A program made the position numbers and the translations under genes. From positions 1 through 16,367 of the forward strand of contig JABGPV010000101.1 in the NCBI GenBank assembly GCA_018644785.1: a DNA stretch of 16,367 nucleotides, in the 5' to 3' direction. Source of the stretch: Deltaproteobacteria bacterium. GTDB taxonomy: Bacteria; Desulfobacterota; DSM-4660; Desulfatiglandales; Desulfatiglandaceae. Below, one piece after another: positions 7,164 through 14,497 of the stretch (positions within the stretch are counted from its first letter, which is position 1; every line of letters starts with the position of its first letter). The notes under the pieces are model-generated. The model made no database searches and was not told the DNA's origin. It saw only the letters and a list, made by a program, of their open reading frames with translations.

Positions 7164-8249
7164 ATGGCTCAGATTGAGTTGAATGAAGTCGCACACAGCT
7201 ACCTGCCCAAACCCGGGGGAGATTCGGATTATGCCCTGAAACGGATCCACAATGTGTGGGAGGATGGGGTGGCGTGCGCCTTGCTGGGTCCCTCGGGCTG
7301 CGGAAAGACGACCCTGCTCAACATTGTTTCCGGCCTGCTGGCCCCCAGCAGAGGACGGGTCCTCTACGATGGGAAAGACGTAACGGCATTACCCCCTGAA
7401 AAACGGAACATCGCCCAGGTCTTTCAGTTTCCGGTGCTATACGACACCATGAGTGTTTTCAACAACCTCGCATTTCCTTTGCGAAATCGGGGGATTAATG
7501 AAGTCGCGGTCAAAAAACGTGTCCTGGAAATCGCCGAAATCCTTGACTTGACCCCGTTTCTCAACAAGCGGGCTGCGGGGTTGGCCGCCGATGCCAAACA
7601 GAAAATCTCATTGGGCCGTGGGCTGGTCAGAAGCGATGTGGCGGCCATCCTTTTCGATGAGCCGCTGACGGTTATCGATCCGCAGATGAAATGGCGCTTG
7701 CGGCGCAAGCTCAAAGAGATCCACGAAGAATTAAAGCTGACCTTCATTTATGTAACCCATGATCAGGTTGAAGCATTGACATTTGCCGATCAAGTGGCGG
7801 TGATGTTCGAAGGAGAAATGGTACAGATCGGCTCGCCCCAGGACCTTTTTGAAAATCCGGAACACAAGTTTGTGGGTTACTTCATCGGGAGCCCGGGAAT
7901 GAACTTCCTGGAATGTACCATAGAGGGGAACCAAGCAAGGGTTGACGGCATAGGCATTGACCTGGACGAGGAAACGGCGGCAGAAGGATGTAAAGCCAAA
8001 GGGAAATTGGAACTCGGTATACGGCCCATGTATCTGGAGTTACATGCGGGGTCCGGCGACGGAAGGGTCAAAGCCGAGGTCAAGGGGATTGAAGATCTGG
8101 GCAGTTACAGGGTTGTGACCCTCGGGCTGGCGGATCAAACCTTGAAGGCCAGACTGCCCGAAGACAAACCGCTTCCCGAGGGCGAAGTTTGGCTTGCCTT
8201 CCCGCCGAAATGGACCAAGCTGTTTGCAGATGAACGGTTGATTAAATGA
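7164..8249 (+). CDS. glpT: Glycerol ABC importer ATPase GlpT (degenerate signature motif)
   Basis: A 361-residue MalK-like ATPase, not to be confused with the enteric glycerol-3-phosphate antiporter of the same name. Walker A GPSGCGKT (42-49), Q-loop VFQF (86-89), Walker B ILFDEP (162-167) and H-loop YVTHDQ with His199 are all intact. The ABC signature is not: LAADAKQK stands at 140-147 where LSGGQQQR is expected. This is the mirror image of GlpS, which has a good signature but no switch histidine. The C-terminal ~120 residues are a TOBE/OB-type domain. Start ATG follows aggag at 7154-7158, 14 bp after glpS. Single-operon membership is clear. Confidence 0.9.
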   Translation: MAQIELNEVAHSYLPKPGGDSDYALKRIHNVWEDGVACALLGPSGCGKTTLLNIVSGLLAPSRGRVLYDGKDVTALPPEKRNIAQVFQFPVLYDTMSVFNNLAFPLRNRGINEVAVKKRVLEIAEILDLTPFLNKRAAGLAADAKQKISLGRGLVRSDVAAILFDEPLTVIDPQMKWRLRRKLKEIHEELKLTFIYVTHDQVEALTFADQVAVMFEGEMVQIGSPQDLFENPEHKFVGYFIGSPGMNFLECTIEGNQARVDGIGIDLDEETAAEGCKAKGKLELGIRPMYLELHAGSGDGRVKAEVKGIEDLGSYRVVTLGLADQTLKARLPEDKPLPEGEVWLAFPPKWTKLFADERLIK

Positions 8250-8254
8250 GAGGG

Positions 8255-8338
8255 GTTTAAAGTTCGAAGTTTAAGGTTTAAAGTTTAAGGTTACAGGTTT
8301 TTCAATGGTCAATCGTCAGTCGAAAATCGTCAATCACA
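8255..8338. repeat. Twelve consecutive degenerate heptamers between glpT and glpP
   Basis: The glpT-glpP spacer can be cut without remainder into twelve 7-bp units. The first block, 8255-8303, has seven units of the gtttaaa/gtttaag type. The second, 8304-8338, has five of the aatcgtc type, two of them identical. Units within a block differ by one to four bases. It ends next to the glpP ribosome-binding site (about 8339-8342). No gene is seen here. Confidence 0.75.
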
Positions 8339-8350
8339 AGGGGTAACCTT

Positions 8351-9226
8351 ATGGAAAAATGGCCAAATAACAGGGCCTGGTGGCTGGTGCTGCCGGTTTT
8401 TGTCATCGTCGCCTTCAGCGCCATCATTCCCTTGATGACCGTGATTAATTATTCGGTCCAGGATATCTTTGGGCCGGGACAGTCTGTTTTTGTCGGCACC
8501 GAGTGGTTCCGGGAGATGCTGGCCGACAAGCGCCTGCATGATGCCCTGTGGCGCCAATTTCTCTTCTCCGGGCTTGTGCTGGCAATCGAGATGCCTTTAG
8601 GTATTCTCATTGCCCTGGCCATGCCGAAAAAGGGCTGGGGGGTTCCCGTCTGCCTGGTGACCATCGCATTGCCGCTCCTGATCCCGTGGAATACCATCGG
8701 GACCATCTGGATGATCTTTACCCGGCCGGATATCGGCCTGTTCGGCGCCGGGATGAACAGCCTGCTTGGCATTCCTTTCGATCACACGGACAATTGGCTT
8801 GATGCCTGGATCACCGTCATGTTGATGGAAGTCTGGCATTGGACCCCGCTGGTTGCTATCATGGCCTATGCGGGACTGCGGGCCATTCCCGAGGTCTACT
8901 ACCAGGCGGCCCGCATTGACGGCGCATCAGCCTGGTCCACCTTCCTTTACATCCAGCTGCCCAAAATGCGCGGTGTGCTCACCATCGCCTTTCTGCTCCG
9001 TTTCATGGATAGCTTCCTGATTTACGCCGAGCCCTTTGTGTTAACGGGAGGCGGTCCCGGCAATTCCACCACGTTCCTCTCCATTTATCTGGTCAAGATC
9101 GCCCTCCTGCAATTCGACCTGGGACCGGGCGGGGCCTTTTCGCTCATCTACTTCGTCATCGTACTCCTATTCAGTTTTATATTTTACCAGGCGCTTCAGA
9201 GGGTCGGAAAAGGGGGAACGGTATGA
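8351..9226 (+). CDS. glpP: Glycerol ABC importer permease GlpP (MalF-like)
   Basis: A 291-residue inner-membrane permease of the CUT1/MalF type with about six hydrophobic segments; the first is at about 9-31. The EAA loop that docks onto the ATPases is at about 181-204 (QAARIDGASAWSTF, then IQLP). The segment EPFVLTGGGPGNST is typical of carbohydrate permeases. The start ATG follows aagggg at about 8339 and comes right after the heptamer tract. Its last codons overlap the glpQ start (ATGA), so the two permeases are co-translated. Substrate glycerol is inferred from neighbours. Confidence 0.92.
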   Translation: MEKWPNNRAWWLVLPVFVIVAFSAIIPLMTVINYSVQDIFGPGQSVFVGTEWFREMLADKRLHDALWRQFLFSGLVLAIEMPLGILIALAMPKKGWGVPVCLVTIALPLLIPWNTIGTIWMIFTRPDIGLFGAGMNSLLGIPFDHTDNWLDAWITVMLMEVWHWTPLVAIMAYAGLRAIPEVYYQAARIDGASAWSTFLYIQLPKMRGVLTIAFLLRFMDSFLIYAEPFVLTGGGPGNSTTFLSIYLVKIALLQFDLGPGGAFSLIYFVIVLLFSFIFYQALQRVGKGGTV

Positions 9227-10026
9227 AAGGAAAGAAAAAAACCATCGGCCTTGTCATCTACTTCATCCTGTTGCTGATGCCCATCTACTGGATGCTCAGT
9301 ATGAGTCTCAGGTCCAACGCCGACATCCTTGCGTCCTTCGCCCTGTATCCGAAAGGCCTCACCTTCATGAACTACATGAGGATATTTACCGATTCATCCT
9401 GGTACATGGGTTATGTTAATTCCATGATCTACGTGGCCATGAACACGGTTATATCGCTTTCCGTGGCCCTTCCTGCGGCGTATGCCTTTTCACGCTACAG
9501 TTTCGTCGGCGACAAGCAGATGTTTTTCTGGCTGCTCACCAACCGCATGGCCCCGGCGGCTGTTTTTGCCCTTCCCTTTTTCCAGCTCTATTCCACAATC
9601 GGTCTTCTGGATACCCATTTCGCGGTGGCACTTGCGCACTGTCTGTTCAATGTGCCCCTGTCGGTGTGGATTTTGGAAGGCTTTATGTCGGGGGTCCCCC
9701 GTGAAATTGATGAGACCGCCTTTATCGACGGGTACAGTTTTCCGCGATTTTTTATTACCATCTTTCTCCCGCTGATCCGGTCCGGGGTCGGCGTGACAGC
9801 CTTTTTCTGTTTTATGTTCAGCTGGGTGGAGCTGCTGTTGGCCCGGACATTGACGGTAACCGAAGCGAAACCGATCTCGGCAATCATGACGCGAACCATC
9901 AGCGCCACCGGTCTCGACTTCGGTCTGCTGGCCGCGGCCGGTATACTGACCATTGTACCGGGCGCTCTGGTGATCTGGTTCGTACGCAATCATATGGCCA
10001 AAGGCTTTGCCATGGGTCGGGTGTAA
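9223..10026 (+). CDS. glpQ: Glycerol ABC importer permease GlpQ (MalG-like)
   Basis: A 267-residue inner-membrane permease, the MalG-type partner of GlpP (and unrelated to the enteric phosphodiesterase GlpQ). It has about six hydrophobic segments and an EAA loop at about 161-183 (EIDETAFIDGYSFPRF). The segment YAFSRYSFVGDKQMFFWLL is characteristic of the family. Start ATG overlaps the glpP stop by four bases. The end is followed after 12 bp by glpU. The gene order ATPase-ATPase-permease-permease-DUF2160-binding protein supports a glycerol transporter over another sugar system. Confidence 0.92.
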   Translation: MKGKKKTIGLVIYFILLLMPIYWMLSMSLRSNADILASFALYPKGLTFMNYMRIFTDSSWYMGYVNSMIYVAMNTVISLSVALPAAYAFSRYSFVGDKQMFFWLLTNRMAPAAVFALPFFQLYSTIGLLDTHFAVALAHCLFNVPLSVWILEGFMSGVPREIDETAFIDGYSFPRFFITIFLPLIRSGVGVTAFFCFMFSWVELLLARTLTVTEAKPISAIMTRTISATGLDFGLLAAAGILTIVPGALVIWFVRNHMAKGFAMGRV

Positions 10027-10038
10027 GGGGGAAAAATC

Positions 10039-10323
10039 ATGGAGTTGACTTTAGAATGGATGAGATGGACCGTTCCAACAGCCATTTTCTGCGGCACCAT
10101 TATCCTGACGGTGATTGCCATGACCGTATGGCAAACCATATCCCCTTCCCTGGAACGTCGCGGTTTCCTGCCGATTCCCACCACACCGGGTGATCGGCTC
10201 TTCATAGGAATCTTAACCAGTGTTTATATCTTTTTTGCATGGATCGGATTGACCCAATTCTCTCTCTGGATCCTACTGGCTGTTGCCGTATGCTGGATTA
10301 TCGTTGTGATGGTTTGGGGATAG
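10039..10323 (+). CDS. glpU: DUF2160 small membrane protein GlpU of the glycerol transporter
   Basis: A 94-residue protein with three predicted membrane segments, at about 11-30, 51-71 and 74-93, joined by a basic loop (SPSLERRGFLPIPTTPGDR). It matches the DUF2160 family, found between the permease and binding-protein genes of rhizobial glycerol transporter operons. Its biochemical role is unknown; an accessory subunit of the permease or a stabiliser is plausible. A purine-rich aaggggga-like ribosome-binding site precedes the ATG. It is the best marker that this is the glycerol-type system. Confidence 0.85.
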   Translation: MELTLEWMRWTVPTAIFCGTIILTVIAMTVWQTISPSLERRGFLPIPTTPGDRLFIGILTSVYIFFAWIGLTQFSLWILLAVAVCWIIVVMVWG

Positions 10324-10339
10324 AGAAGGAGAATGCGAA

Positions 10340-10456
10340 ATGGAAGGGGGTGGTGACGACCACGAGTGGTTGGGGGTGATCAGAGTGGCGCCCCTGGGTT
10401 GCCTTGCCGATTTCCCTCGACGGGGTGTGGCGAGGTGTGTGCGATTAACTGGATAG
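10340..10456 (+). CDS. Possible 38-codon ORF between glpU and glpV
   Basis: ATG 10340 lies 8 nt after AAGGAG (10326-10331) and opens a 38-residue frame that begins MEGGGDDHEWLGVIRV and ends RCVRLTG. It ends 20 bp before the glpV start. Composition is Gly- and Arg-rich without a membrane segment or known motif. It fills most of a 153-bp gap that is unusually long for this operon. It may be a real small protein, a translated leader that tunes glpV, or chance. Confidence 0.3.
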   Translation: MEGGGDDHEWLGVIRVAPLGCLADFPRRGVARCVRLTG

Positions 10457-10476
10457 ATTTGAAAGGAGCAACGGCA

Positions 10477-12204
10477 ATGAGCAAGAAGAGATTACTGTTT
10501 TGCATGATTGCAGCCTTGGCGCTTGTTTTTCTCAGCGTTCCCTGCTGGTCTTCGCCGCAGATGGACGCCGCCAAGAAATGGGTGGACAACGAGTTTCAAC
10601 CCTCCACCCTGACCAAAGATCAACAAATGAAGGAAATGGAATGGTTTATCAAGGCGTCCAAACCCTTTAAGGGGATGAAGATCAAGGTCGTCTCTGAAAC
10701 CATCCCGACCCACGAATATGAGGCAAAGGTGCTTACCAAGGCGTTTGAAGAGATTACCGGCATCAAGGTCGCCTTTGACCTGATTCAGGAAGGGGATGTG
10801 GTCGAAAAGCTGCAGACCCAGTGGGCCTCCGGGAAAAACATCTATGACGGCTGGGTGAACGATTCCGACCTCATCGGCACCCATATGCGTTACGGCTTTG
10901 TTGTGCCCCTGAGCGATTTCATGGCGGGCGAAGGAAAAGACGTGACCCTGCCGACCCTGGATATCGACGATTTCATGGGGAAATCCTTCACCACCGGTCC
11001 GGATGGAAAACTCTATCAGCTTCCGGACCAGCAGTTCGCCAACCTCTACTGGTTTCGTTATGACTGGTTCAAACGTCCGGATTTCAAGAAGAAATTCAAG
11101 GAAATCTATGGCTACGAGCTGGGTGTGCCGGTCAACTGGTCTGCTTACGAGGATATTGCTCAGTTCTTCACTGAAGTGGTTAAGGAAATTGATGGAAAAG
11201 CCGTTTACGGTCACAACGACTACGGCAAAAGGGCCCCGGATCTGGGCTGGCGATTCACCGATGCGTGGCTTTCCATGGCCGGCGTGGGCAGCAAAGGCCT
11301 CCCCAACGGCAAGCCGGTTGACGAATGGGGCATCCGCGTTGAGGGTTGCAACCCTGTGGGATCGAGTGTTTGTCGCGGCGGCGCTGCCAACAGCCCGGGC
11401 GCCAAGTATGCGCTTCGCAAGTATATGGAATGGCTTCGGAAATACGCGCCTCCCGGTTGTCTTGGATTGGATTTCTACACCTACCTGCCGATCCTGGCCA
11501 AAGGAAATGTTGCACAGCAGATCTTCTGGTATACCGCTTTCGTGTCTGACATGGTCAAACCGGGCCCCACGGTCAACGCCGATGGAACGCCCAAATGGCG
11601 CATGGCCCCATCACCTCACGGTCCCTACTGGGAAGAGGGGATGAAGTTGGGCTATCAGGACTGCGGTTCCTGGACCTTCATGAAGAGCACGCCGCTGGAT
11701 CGTCGCAAGGCCGCATGGCTTTTCGCCCAGTTCTGCGTGGCCAAGACCACTTCACTCAAAAAAGCCCTGGTGGGACTGACGCCCATCCGCGACAGCGACA
11801 TCAACAGCCAGGCCTTTACCGACCGTGCCCCCAAGCTGGGAGGGTTGGTGGAGTTCTACCGCAGCCCGGCTCGTGTGGCGTGGACGCCCACCGGCACCAA
11901 CGTGCCCGATTATCCCAAGTTGGCTCAGTTGTGGTGGCAGAATGTGGGTGAAGCGGTTTCCGGTGAAGTAACCGTGGACAGGGCCATGGACAACCTGGCC
12001 CGCGAACAGGATAAAGTCATGGCGCGCATCGAACGTGCAGGGGCACAGAAAGAATGTGGTCCAAAGCTGAATAAATGCATCGACCCGAAGGTCTGGCTGA
12101 AAAAGCCCGGCTCGCCCAAGGCGAAGGTGAATGAGAAGCCGCAGGGGGTAACGGTTGATTACGACCAGCTCATTAAAGCCTGGCGGGAAGGTCGTGTGAA
12201 GTAG
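10477..12204 (+). CDS. glpV: Glycerol ABC importer periplasmic binding protein GlpV
   Basis: A 575-residue extracellular solute-binding protein, longer than the 400-450 residues usual for CUT1 binding proteins but in line with rhizobial GlpV as I recall it. A Sec-type signal peptide is visible: MSKKR, then a hydrophobic core at about 5-22, ending near CWSSPQ. Later blocks include FEEITGIKVAFDLIQEGDVV and LPDQQFANLYWFRYDWF. Several cysteines (CNPVGSSVC, CGPKLNKC) could form disulfides in the periplasm. The frame is open to 10366 upstream, but ATG 10477 is chosen because AAGGAG sits 8 nt before it and the signal peptide begins there. It ends the operon, just before a strong terminator. Confidence 0.92.
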   Translation: MSKKRLLFCMIAALALVFLSVPCWSSPQMDAAKKWVDNEFQPSTLTKDQQMKEMEWFIKASKPFKGMKIKVVSETIPTHEYEAKVLTKAFEEITGIKVAFDLIQEGDVVEKLQTQWASGKNIYDGWVNDSDLIGTHMRYGFVVPLSDFMAGEGKDVTLPTLDIDDFMGKSFTTGPDGKLYQLPDQQFANLYWFRYDWFKRPDFKKKFKEIYGYELGVPVNWSAYEDIAQFFTEVVKEIDGKAVYGHNDYGKRAPDLGWRFTDAWLSMAGVGSKGLPNGKPVDEWGIRVEGCNPVGSSVCRGGAANSPGAKYALRKYMEWLRKYAPPGCLGLDFYTYLPILAKGNVAQQIFWYTAFVSDMVKPGPTVNADGTPKWRMAPSPHGPYWEEGMKLGYQDCGSWTFMKSTPLDRRKAAWLFAQFCVAKTTSLKKALVGLTPIRDSDINSQAFTDRAPKLGGLVEFYRSPARVAWTPTGTNVPDYPKLAQLWWQNVGEAVSGEVTVDRAMDNLAREQDKVMARIERAGAQKECGPKLNKCIDPKVWLKKPGSPKAKVNEKPQGVTVDYDQLIKAWREGRVK

Positions 12205-12231
12205 AAAAAGAAAAATGTAAACTTGTTTCTT

Positions 12232-12276
12232 GGGGCGGCCCCTGTTGAATATACTTTAGGGGCCGCCCCGTTTTTT
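12232..12276 (+). terminator. Intrinsic terminator of the glycerol operon
   Basis: A perfect 12-bp stem, ggggcggcccct (12232-12243) with aggggccgcccc (12258-12269), around a 14-nt loop, followed by GTTTTTT. It lies 28 bp after the glpV stop. The opposite side lacks a T-run, so it acts mainly on the plus strand although a minus-strand gene ends at 12279. Confidence 0.92.
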
Positions 12277-12278
12277 GG

Positions 12279-13331
12279 TTACCGTCTCCCTGAATAAAAC
12301 GTCTTGATTTTTATCAGGGTTTCCAGATACGTTTCCTTATACTGCAGATCAGGATAGTTACCCATTTCCTCCATGAGCATCTTGATGTGTGGCAAAACGT
12401 CAATGCCGTAGTTGTTTCTGCCCGCCTTATCCGCCTGATATATAATCTGAACCGAATAATAGGAGACCAGAAGCCGCACCTTCAATCCCCGCCTGAACAT
12501 GTACGCCCTGCCACCGGTGGTATTCAGGAAAAAGCCCGCATACCGATAGAGCACATCAAAAGAAGGCCTCACATCTCCGGGGTTCGGGCATCCTTTACCC
12601 AGCATGGCCCATTGGTAAAGCATACCCATGTTGTCTTCCAGCGTGTCCCTGTCGTTGCTAACCACCTGCTTGATCAACCGCAGATCCTTTTTATCCAGCG
12701 CACGACAGAAAAAGTATATATTTTTGACCATAATGGCGGGATCAACCCCTTCACCGGCGGGAATGGGCGGCTTGGCCGCCAGCCGCTCCAGAATCTGTTT
12801 GAAGCGGGCGTAGGCGGTTTCTCCCAATTCCAATCTTTGAACATACTTTTTCGTATCCAGGTACTGAAAAAAATCCTGTACATACTGGTTGACCAGATCG
12901 CAATAACGTGCTTTGCGAGCCGTTGTACCCTCATCAAGGTCTGTCCGGCCGGATGGACCTTTCGGCAAAAGCTTCTTTTCATCGGATTTAAACTGGTAAT
13001 CCACCATTTTCCCGGTGGCCTGCGGCTTCAAAAGGGTCTCCTTTTCACTGATGCCGTCACCCCGCGTCTGATCAGACGGCACATCCCCGGCGTTCAAAGG
13101 TTTTTCAGCCGCATCCAGGGCCTCGCCCTGTTTTCCGGCTGCATCCTTAAGCGAACCCTCTTTAACCGTTTCAACCCGGGCGCCTTCTTCGGATATCAAC
13201 ACTTCAACAGCTACCCGCTCTTCTCCGGTTTCAGGTTGCGCATATTTATACCAACCATACCCCACAGCAGCCACGGCGCCTATTCCCAGCAGTACCCACA
13301 GCCATACAAGCCCCCCTTTTTTACTGCTCAT
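12279..13331 (-). CDS. Membrane-anchored protein of unknown function
   Basis: A 350-residue protein I do not recognise. The N-terminus has a short basic stretch (SSKKGG) and one membrane segment at about 8-27, so it is probably an inner-membrane protein with a periplasmic body. Residues about 40-130 are polar, low in hydrophobics and likely disordered. From about 135 to the end lies a largely helical domain with paired aromatic residues and two or three cysteines (YFFCRALDK, GKGCPNPGD). The start at 13331 is preferred over an ATG at 13346 because GGAGGAG sits 6 nt upstream. It is the last gene of a minus-strand series after selD, yedF and yajD, with a 120-bp gap, so its link to selenium is unproven. 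Confidence 0.8.
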   Translation of the reverse strand: MSSKKGGLVWLWVLLGIGAVAAVGYGWYKYAQPETGEERVAVEVLISEEGARVETVKEGSLKDAAGKQGEALDAAEKPLNAGDVPSDQTRGDGISEKETLLKPQATGKMVDYQFKSDEKKLLPKGPSGRTDLDEGTTARKARYCDLVNQYVQDFFQYLDTKKYVQRLELGETAYARFKQILERLAAKPPIPAGEGVDPAIMVKNIYFFCRALDKKDLRLIKQVVSNDRDTLEDNMGMLYQWAMLGKGCPNPGDVRPSFDVLYRYAGFFLNTTGGRAYMFRRGLKVRLLVSYYSVQIIYQADKAGRNNYGIDVLPHIKMLMEEMGNYPDLQYKETYLETLIKIKTFYSGRR

Positions 13332-13407
13332 GCTCGTCTCCTCCATGTGGAATCATTGTGGTTCAATCCTTACTCAGGCGGCATCTTTCCGGTATTTTTC
13401 CCGACCT

Positions 13408-13434
13408 TCAACATAGATGAAAGATCTTGTCCAT
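13408..13434 (-). other. Shine-Dalgarno-led micro-ORF, possibly a frameshifted remnant
   Basis: A perfect AGGAGG (13445-13440) lies 5 nt before an ATG at 13434 that opens only eight codons, MDKIFHLC, before TGA. If one base is skipped after the histidine codon, the frame runs on as YVEGREKYRKDAA to a stop at 13374. The charged continuation looks more protein-like than random sequence. It sits in the gap between yajD and the membrane protein gene. A small decayed gene or a sequence change are both possible. Confidence 0.2.
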
Positions 13435-13451
13435 CATTTCCTCCTGTGGGA

Positions 13452-13817
13452 TTATTTTGGCAGCAACCCTTTTAGTTTTTCGAACGGGTTATGGGTAAAG
13501 GCGTCATTTTCTTCGTCGCCGACCGGGGTATCAGCGCCCTCCAGATAATCCAGATGGCGACGATGCTCATTGTCATGGCAATAGATACAGAGATTTTCCC
13601 AGTTGCTGCCGTCGGCGGGGTTGTTTTCGTGATCGTGGTCCTTGTGGTGAACCGTCAATTCGTGCACATTCCGGTTCGTGAACTCCCTGGCGCAACGGGC
13701 GCATACCCAAGGGTGAATCTTCAGAGATTGTTCCCGGTAGCCTTTTTCTTTCCGGCCCTGATTTTGACGGGATCGGGCCAGAAACTCATCGACCTTGTCG
13801 GCTTTGCTTTTTCCCAT
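13452..13817 (-). CDS. yajD: YajD family HNH nuclease-like protein
   Basis: A 121-residue protein closely resembling E. coli YajD. After a basic N-terminus comes GYREQSLKIHPWVCARC, then TVHHKDHDHENNPADGSNWE and LCIYCHDNEH, giving the HNH core with two Cys-x2-Cys zinc pairs, and the tail NPFEKLKGLLPK. HNH proteins usually cut nucleic acids, but YajD's target is not known and activity here is not shown. The start at 13817 is preferred over ATG 13847 because gggagg lies 8 nt upstream and the N-terminus then fits the family. It follows yedF by 32 bp and is likely co-transcribed. Confidence 0.92.
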   Translation of the reverse strand: MGKSKADKVDEFLARSRQNQGRKEKGYREQSLKIHPWVCARCAREFTNRNVHELTVHHKDHDHENNPADGSNWENLCIYCHDNEHRRHLDYLEGADTPVGDEENDAFTHNPFEKLKGLLPK

Positions 13818-13849
13818 GGATTTTTCCTCCCGCAGGTGAAGGGACAAAA

Positions 13850-14455
13850 TCAGATATTAACCACCTTGTCGGCCAGCTGCATGGCCGTTACGATATCTAA
13901 CATATTCGTGGTCTCTCCCACCATCTTTTTTTCAAGGAGATTAAAATGGGTGAGGCAAGTGCCGCAAACCAGAATGTAAACACCGCTTTTTTCAAGCTCC
14001 TCCAGCACCGGCAGCACTTCCGAATCCGAAGTGGTCATTTTGACGCCGTTGTTGACAAAAACCAGGCGCCACAACTCATCTCCCATCTCTTTTACGGTCT
14101 TCAAAAAACTGACCATGAGTTTAAGACCCAGCTCATCATCCCCGTGTCCCACACGATCGGATCCCACCATGACCATAATTTTCTGCTTCAATTCTTCCGA
14201 TTCAATGGTCTTTTCGGGTTTCACCGTTGGTTCGGCGCCTTCTCCAGCATGGCCCGTCACATGGAAGTCGGTCCCTTCTTCACTGGCGGACACATTAAAA
14301 CCCTGATACTCCATAAACCGTGTGACGTTCTGCCTTGCCGCTTCATTGTCCACAATGACGATCAGGTTTTCAGGTTTTTCCTGCTCAATTAATTCCTTGG
14401 TTTTCAGCACCGGGGCGGGGCAAGCCAAACCTCGGCAATCGATTTTTGTACTCAT
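13850..14455 (-). CDS. yedF: YedF-like selenium metabolism protein (TusA-like plus DsrE-like domains)
   Basis: A 201-residue two-domain protein. The N-terminal TusA/SirA-like domain has DCRGLACPAPVLKTKEL with the CPxP motif at Cys12. The C-terminal DsrE-like domain (about 90-200) contains VFVNNGV and VLVCGTC-like ILVCGTCLTHFNL, with a possibly redox-active CGTC. Fusions of this kind are annotated as selenium metabolism protein YedF and occur next to selD, as here; a role in delivering selenium to SelD is proposed but not proven. The start at 14455 has AAGGAG 6 nt upstream. A GC-rich hairpin separates it from selD. Confidence 0.92.
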   Translation of the reverse strand: MSTKIDCRGLACPAPVLKTKELIEQEKPENLIVIVDNEAARQNVTRFMEYQGFNVSASEEGTDFHVTGHAGEGAEPTVKPEKTIESEELKQKIMVMVGSDRVGHGDDELGLKLMVSFLKTVKEMGDELWRLVFVNNGVKMTTSDSEVLPVLEELEKSGVYILVCGTCLTHFNLLEKKMVGETTNMLDIVTAMQLADKVVNI

Positions 14456-14472
14456 TTGATTCTCCTTATAAA

Positions 14473-14493
14473 GGGCAGGCACGAGGCCTGCCC
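14473..14493. repeat. REP-like hairpin between selD and yedF
   Basis: A perfect 8-bp palindrome, gggcaggc (14473-14480) with gcctgccc (14486-14493) and a 5-nt loop. On the minus strand it falls 4 nt after the selD stop and is followed by TTTATAAGGAG, the yedF ribosome-binding region. It could weaken read-through or protect the selD mRNA end. Its form (ggggcaggcctcg...) resembles dispersed REP-type palindromes. Confidence 0.6.
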
Positions 14494-14497
14494 CTAC

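Noticed and set aside
8250..8350. A CRISPR-like array in the glpT-glpP spacer
   Set aside because: Units are 7 bp with no spacers between them, so it is a simple tandem tract.
12387..13475. A 362-codon open frame on the plus strand opposite the membrane protein
   Set aside because: It has no ribosome-binding site or family motif and a composition rich in Phe, His and Gln. The minus-strand frame has a strong Shine-Dalgarno, a membrane anchor and normal composition.
13491..13979. A 162-codon plus-strand frame opposite yajD and yedF
   Set aside because: It spans the antisense of two well-recognised genes and the gap between them, and has no family signature.
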